A stretch of DNA of 23,373 nucleotides. Origin: a virus. Within the stretch, counting starts at the first letter, position 1. Each line of letters opens with the position of its first letter. The DNA lies in the IMG/VR virus record IMGVR_UViG_3300017746_000168, positions 1 through 23,373 of that record; one strand, written 5' to 3'. Of the stretch, positions 20,243 through 23,373 are shown piece after piece. The translations under genes and the position numbers were made by a program. Below the pieces are notes generated by a model, which was not told the DNA's origin, searched no databases, and saw nothing but the letters and a program-made list of their open reading frames with translations.

Positions 20243-20590
20243 ATGCTTAAGTACAGAGAAGAATTTTGCAGTAGTCTTTTTGAAACTCTAAATGAAAGAC
20301 AGCAAAGTTATGGTGATCCCAGTGAAAGCATGAAACACATAGCTGATATGTGGTCTTCGTATCACGAAAGACGCATAACACCACAGGAAATGGTTTCAAT
20401 GATGATTATGTTAAAGCTTGGAAGGCTAAAGGAAACTCCTTGTCATCTTGACTCATGGCTAGACATAGCTGGATATGCGGCTATTGCATATGAATCTATT
20501 CTTTGCGAGATTGAAGATGAAGAAGCCATTGATGACCCATCTTCGGACATGGAAAGCATTGATGACGAAGAAATGGATCATGACTTCTAG
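20243..20590 (+). CDS. DUF6378 family protein with acidic antisense-overlapping tail
   Basis: The product has 115 residues, with AGGAG seven bases before the ATG. Residues 1-84 match the pattern I know for DUF6378: RQQSYGDPSESMKHIADMW, then ITPQEMVSMMIMLKLGRLKE, then DSWLDIAGYAAIAYE. The function of this family is not established; the helical pattern resembles small nucleotide-metabolism proteins. Residues 85-115 are an acidic tail with a ten-residue tandem repeat (EAIDDPSSDM, ESIDDEEMDH). This tail is exactly the part that overlaps the metallophosphoesterase gene on the other strand. It is the last early gene. Confidence 0.75.
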   Translation: MLKYREEFCSSLFETLNERQQSYGDPSESMKHIADMWSSYHERRITPQEMVSMMIMLKLGRLKETPCHLDSWLDIAGYAAIAYESILCEIEDEEAIDDPSSDMESIDDEEMDHDF

Positions 20591-21518
20591 GATCAATAAC
20601 TTGCATAATTGATTGACCAAAGTTCTGTTGATCAAACCCCTTAACAAACGCATAACTATCATGGTATTTGAAGCCTCTTGCCCTTGCTAACCACATGATC
20701 TTTTTTTGCTCTACCTCTTCCATTTGCGCTAAAGCCCAATTGTGACGATGACCACTAATGTAAAGATCAGAATTGCTTTTAAACTTAGCCATCTTGGTTT
20801 GTGCATGTAGAGCATTCCATTGACTGTGACCCGGCATATCATGTGCGGCATGTATTCTTATGTTTGTTTTGTTAGGAAAGTTAATCTGTATTCTAGCTTC
20901 CCAGTCTTCCATAATAGCTCTGTGACCAGCCATCCATTTTAATGGATCACCAGCACCTGACCACATGTCGTGATTACCAGCAATTAATATCATAGGCTTC
21001 ATGCTATCTATAAGCCATTCAACTAGCTTTAAAGCAGTCTTCTTTGAGTTCTCTTGCTCACCATAAAGACGAGACAATCTGCCTATCCAATTGTTCTGAA
21101 AGTCACCTAAAGAGCAACCAAAGATTCTATCGTTGCTATTAATAATTGATAGGTGTTCTTGAAGTACATCCCAATCACAATAATTATCATCAATGTGAGG
21201 ATCGCCAAGCCAAAGCAGAGCAAAAGGCTCATCAGATTCCATATTAACTTGTAACCATTTTTTAGATTCCTTGTGCTTCTTACGCTTCTGGAATCTCTTG
21301 TGGAGCATATCCACGATTTCTTCAACGTCAACATCATCATCCTCCTGTGTGGGTAGGGAGTATGGTTTATCCTCAGATTTCATTAACAATTGATGTTCGT
21401 ATGCTTTCAGTCTGTTATGCAAAGTACTTTTAGGTATGCCTATAGCATCAGATGCTTCACGAACAGTACCATAAGTTTGAACAGCTTCGTAAGCTTCTAA
21501 GTTCTTATCATTAATCAT
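20496..21518 (-). CDS. HTH-metallophosphoesterase fusion
   Basis: The product has 340 residues. Residues 8-40 form a helix-turn-helix (YEAVQTYGTVREASDAIGIPKSTLHNRLK), then an acidic linker (DDDVDVEEIVD). From about residue 98 comes a calcineurin-like phosphoesterase with GDPHID (Asp106, His108), SLGDFQNN (Asp139), GNHD (181-184), HAAHD (about 223-227) and GHRH (256-259), the full metal-binding set. The C-terminus SIMQVIDPRSHDPF and QCF..PKMG fits the usual end of this family, so the part overlapping the early gene looks genuine. It may cleave nucleic acid or nucleotides while bound to DNA. It overlaps the endolysin gene by eight bases, so it is expressed with lysis genes. Confidence 0.82.
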   Translation of the reverse strand: MINDKNLEAYEAVQTYGTVREASDAIGIPKSTLHNRLKAYEHQLLMKSEDKPYSLPTQEDDDVDVEEIVDMLHKRFQKRKKHKESKKWLQVNMESDEPFALLWLGDPHIDDNYCDWDVLQEHLSIINSNDRIFGCSLGDFQNNWIGRLSRLYGEQENSKKTALKLVEWLIDSMKPMILIAGNHDMWSGAGDPLKWMAGHRAIMEDWEARIQINFPNKTNIRIHAAHDMPGHSQWNALHAQTKMAKFKSNSDLYISGHRHNWALAQMEEVEQKKIMWLARARGFKYHDSYAFVKGFDQQNFGQSIMQVIDPRSHDPFLRHQCFPCPKMGHQWLLHLQSRKE

Positions 21519-21921
21519 TGCAATCCAACATCATGTTTTTTAATTCAACGCCTCTAGTTTTTATCTGATTGTACCAAAGAGAATCTTCCATCTCTAAAGC
21601 CGCTCTAGAATAGTCTCTGTCTTCTAGTGCAGATCGAAACTTTTTAAACTGTGAGAATCGAGGCCAACCAAGGTTGAATACCATAGAAGCTAATACTATC
21701 TGAGCTTGGTGAGGCAAATCTCTCCACCATTCCATACGATCATCTAGCTCTTGTACAGCTACACTTACATCATCTTTTAGTATTTGCTTAGCGGCTGTTT
21801 CGCTTATAGGTGTTTGTAAGTTATGACCATATCCAATAGTTGGCACACCCACTGTATCCATATACATGTCAAGCCTCAAGCCTTCATGCTTTGCTATAAT
21901 GTCAGTTAGTTCATCAATCAT
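21511..21921 (-). CDS. Endolysin, T4-type lysozyme (GH24)
   Basis: The product has 136 residues. Catalytic residues follow the T4 lysozyme spacing: Glu13 in AKHEGLRL, Asp22 in YMDTVG and Thr28 in PTIGYGHN. The C-terminal lobe includes VLASMVFNLGWPRFSQFKKF, typical of GH24. There is no signal peptide, so it needs a holin, and a holin-like gene lies just upstream with a four-base overlap. It would cut the glycan strands of host peptidoglycan at lysis. Confidence 0.92.
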   Translation of the reverse strand: MIDELTDIIAKHEGLRLDMYMDTVGVPTIGYGHNLQTPISETAAKQILKDDVSVAVQELDDRMEWWRDLPHQAQIVLASMVFNLGWPRFSQFKKFRSALEDRDYSRAALEMEDSLWYNQIKTRGVELKNMMLDCND

Positions 21922-22277
21922 TTTTTACCCTTTACGCTATCAATAACGCCACCGCCAAAATAAAATCCAAGTATAATTAACATAGCATAGTTGATGCTAA
22001 ACTGCTCCATCACCTTAGTCACTGCGTCAGGATCGCCATAACCTGAGATAGTCATGCCAAGAACAATCAAGTAACTACCAAGAAATGTGCCTCCAAACAT
22101 CAAGGCCAAATATCTTTGTGCAATCTTGAATGATGCGTACGCTCCCATCAAATCAATCTTGGCCTTACTCTTAGCCGCAATCTCTTCTTCAGTGCTGGTA
22201 TGCATGTCATCGATAAGGCTCAAGCCTTTCTTGATTACATCACCGCCCCCAAGGATAGAATTTAGAACGCCCATCAT
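21918..22277 (-). CDS. Putative holin (3TM/GTA-type)
   Basis: The product has 119 residues, with AAGGAG seven bases before the ATG at 22277 (a tandem ATG). The N-terminus holds a charged helix (STEEEIAAKSKAKIDLMG), then AQRYLALMFGGTFLGSYLIVLG (about residues 53-74) and a second hydrophobic helix FSINYAMLIILGFYFGGGVI (about 93-112), with a basic end. The pattern AQRYLALM.GG fits the GTA-type holin family found in marine phages. It would make the membrane holes that release the endolysin. The gene overlaps the endolysin start by four bases. Confidence 0.75.
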   Translation of the reverse strand: MMGVLNSILGGGDVIKKGLSLIDDMHTSTEEEIAAKSKAKIDLMGAYASFKIAQRYLALMFGGTFLGSYLIVLGMTISGYGDPDAVTKVMEQFSINYAMLIILGFYFGGGVIDSVKGKK

Positions 22278-22279
22278 AG

Positions 22280-22708
22280 CTAACTCCTTAAATAATAAGC
22301 AACTGTACCAGCAATGCCGACCATAATAAGGACCGCCATTGCACCTACGAACATTTCTAATATGAATTGTTTGCGTCTTCTAGCTTTCTTCTGTGCTTCA
22401 CGTCTCTCTGTGCGACACTTAGCTTGAAAAGCTTGCCAGTCAGACCACAGCCTTGGCCTGCCAGTATATATCATGATTTGTTTGAGTTGATACTCAGATT
22501 CCTTAACTTGCTCTAATGCAAGAAAAGCTTGTAGGTCTGAGCCGCCAACAGATGACTTGCTCTTGCCAGCAACTTTCTTTTCCAAGTCTTCTTTAGCACC
22601 GACAAATTTCGCAATAGCAGTCCCTGCCCTAGCCAAATCACCAGAGTTCGTCACTGCTTGCTTTATAACAGCAAATGCGGCATTGGCGGCGGCTAATTCG
22701 GCTAACAT
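22280..22708 (-). CDS. C-terminally anchored protein next to lysis genes
   Basis: The product has 142 residues and begins MLAELAAANAAFAVIKQAVTNSG, an Ala-rich helix. The middle is charged and helical (EDLEKKVAGKSKSS; ALEQVKESEYQLKQIMIYTG). A basic patch (residues 98-113, CRTERREAQKKARRRK) precedes a single membrane helix at 116-140. This is a cytoplasmic protein tethered by its C-terminus. I have seen similar proteins near lysis genes in marine podoviruses, without a known role. It could aid lysis or sit in the virion. It starts at the stop of the next gene (TGATG). Confidence 0.65.
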   Translation of the reverse strand: MLAELAAANAAFAVIKQAVTNSGDLARAGTAIAKFVGAKEDLEKKVAGKSKSSVGGSDLQAFLALEQVKESEYQLKQIMIYTGRPRLWSDWQAFQAKCRTERREAQKKARRRKQFILEMFVGAMAVLIMVGIAGTVAYYLRS

Positions 22709-22947
22709 CAGTATACCTTCGTTTTGTTAGGGTCTATTGCTTTCGGTAAGCAGTATGCTGTAACCCTATCTCGTGGGTCAACTAAATCCAGATGCTGGTA
22801 ATTTCCGTGGGTTCTGGTGATTTGTTTTGCAAAGTAATTGCAATCATCAATAGAACGAAAGTGTAGCAAATTCTTAGCAATTGATCTTCGGTCATCCCCT
22901 ACCCCTTGATACATAACTAACAAAAAAGCAACAACCCATTCGCCCAT
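22708..22947 (-). CDS. 79-residue protein with N-terminal hydrophobic segment
   Basis: The product begins MGEWVVAFLLVMYQG, a hydrophobic stretch that could be a short signal or anchor. A soluble domain with two cysteines follows (DDCNYFAKQI; TAYCLPK). Two cysteines outside the membrane could form a disulfide in the periplasm. The start overlaps the upstream stop (TGATG at 22945-22949), and the stop overlaps the next start. It lies among membrane and lysis genes, so an envelope role is likely; a spanin-like part is only one possibility. Confidence 0.62.
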   Translation of the reverse strand: MGEWVVAFLLVMYQGVGDDRRSIAKNLLHFRSIDDCNYFAKQITRTHGNYQHLDLVDPRDRVTAYCLPKAIDPNKTKVY

Positions 22948-23126
22948 CAGACTAGCCTAGCTACTACAGCCGTTGCCATTACAACCATAGCCAAAGTAGA
23001 ACCCATTATCAGAGCCTCAAGACGCCACATACGTTTGTCTAAGGCTTTTATCCAGCCCTGTAACTGCTCATAACGAACAGCGCACTCAGCTTCGTGGCGT
23101 TCTAGATGTGCTTTAGTTTCGTCCAT
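22947..23126 (-). CDS. 59-residue coiled-coil and membrane-anchor protein
   Basis: The frame runs from the ATG at 23126 to the TGA at 22947-22949. The product begins MDETKAHLERHEAECAVRYE and continues with a helix (QLQGWIKALDKRMWRLE) and a C-terminal hydrophobic helix (residues 38-58, LIMGSTLAMVVMATAVVARL). This coil-then-anchor shape resembles XhlA-type accessory proteins of lysis cassettes. It overlaps both neighbours by one to three bases. The role is inferred from shape and place only. Confidence 0.66.
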   Translation of the reverse strand: MDETKAHLERHEAECAVRYEQLQGWIKALDKRMWRLEALIMGSTLAMVVMATAVVARLV

Positions 23127-23373
23127 CAGTCAGCCTCCGGCCAATCAGCAATAGGGGCGTTCCCAGTTGGGTTATTGTCAGCATCAACAGGCACATCGAA
23201 CAACGCCATAAACGCTGTATGGTCAGCCGCGCCATCTATTGCCGCCTCGATTGTGTTTGAGGCAGTCCTCACGCTTGCTCTATAATCGAGTGTCGCTTGG
23301 CCAACAGAATAGTCAGCAACCTCACTAGCCTTGATTACCATCCAATCGGTAGGCGCAAGTAATCCACCAGCCT
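23126..23373 (-). CDS. Tail assembly chaperone-like protein, C-terminal part (runs off the right edge)
   Basis: The frame is open to the right edge, so the N-terminus is outside; an internal Met at 23341 is not the likely start. The visible part reads GGLLAPTDWMVIKASEVADY, then a helix with DYRASVRTASNTIEAAI, and ends in an acidic, Pro/Asn-rich tail. The LLxxTDW....YR..(V/L)R pattern is typical of phage tail assembly chaperones and tail fibre assembly proteins. It would help the tail fibres fold or join the tail, and tail fibre genes probably lie just outside the window. The stop overlaps the next start. Confidence 0.6.
   Translation of the reverse strand, partial: AGGLLAPTDWMVIKASEVADYSVGQATLDYRASVRTASNTIEAAIDGAADHTAFMALFDVPVDADNNPTGNAPIADWPEAD

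Noticed and set aside
21770-21800. Similarity to a KorB-type operator (TTAGCGGCTG)
   Set aside because: Only a partial match, inside the endolysin coding sequence, with no second copy nearby.
1-23373. tRNA genes, CRISPR arrays, insertion sequences, attachment sites or an integrase
   Set aside because: Read by eye on both strands, no cloverleaf with a T-arm motif, no regularly spaced repeats, no transposase and no recombinase motif was found. This does not cover the rest of the genome.

Overview
The window looks like part of a tailed-phage genome, AT-rich by eye, with tightly packed genes, GGAG-type ribosome binding sites and many 1-4 nt stop/start overlaps. Its virion genes follow the order of short-tailed (T7-morphology) phages: terminase, portal, scaffold, capsid, tail tube A, tail tube B, internal virion proteins. 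Several small proteins resemble families that I know mainly from marine phages and cyanophages, so a marine bacterial host is likely. The host cannot be named from the sequence alone.

Layout. Positions 1-11563 are one minus-strand late operon read from right to left: small terminase, a Gly/Ser-rich protein, large terminase, two small genes, portal, five small genes (one with a TTG start), scaffold, major capsid, a small virion-like protein, two tiny genes, tail tube A, tail tube B, an internal virion protein, and the N-terminus of a further internal virion protein that leaves the window. Positions 11564-12123 hold no gene and form a divergent control region: a near-consensus sigma70 promoter fires left and several hairpins lie to its right. 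Positions 12124-20590 are the plus-strand early region: small proteins, SSB, a ParB-domain protein, a YqaJ-type exonuclease paired with a DUF1071 annealing protein, and a DUF6378 protein. A two-gene minus-strand island inside it (16675-17362) carries an XRE-type repressor and a RuvC-like resolvase. A 32-bp near-perfect palindrome separates the repressor from the exonuclease operon. Positions 20496-23373 are a second minus-strand block: tail-assembly-like protein (partial), three small membrane-associated proteins, holin, GH24 endolysin, and an HTH-metallophosphoesterase whose 3' end overlaps the last early gene antisense.

How it works together. If the genome is circular or permuted, the two minus-strand blocks join outside the window into one late operon, and the early region shown here is complete. 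That region has no recognisable DNA polymerase, primase, helicase or RNA polymerase. It offers SSB, an exonuclease/annealase pair and RuvC instead, so this phage would pair a T7-like particle with host-run transcription and replication plus its own recombination system. Promoters visible here look like host sigma70 promoters, which fits. No integrase, tRNA, CRISPR array or insertion sequence is visible.
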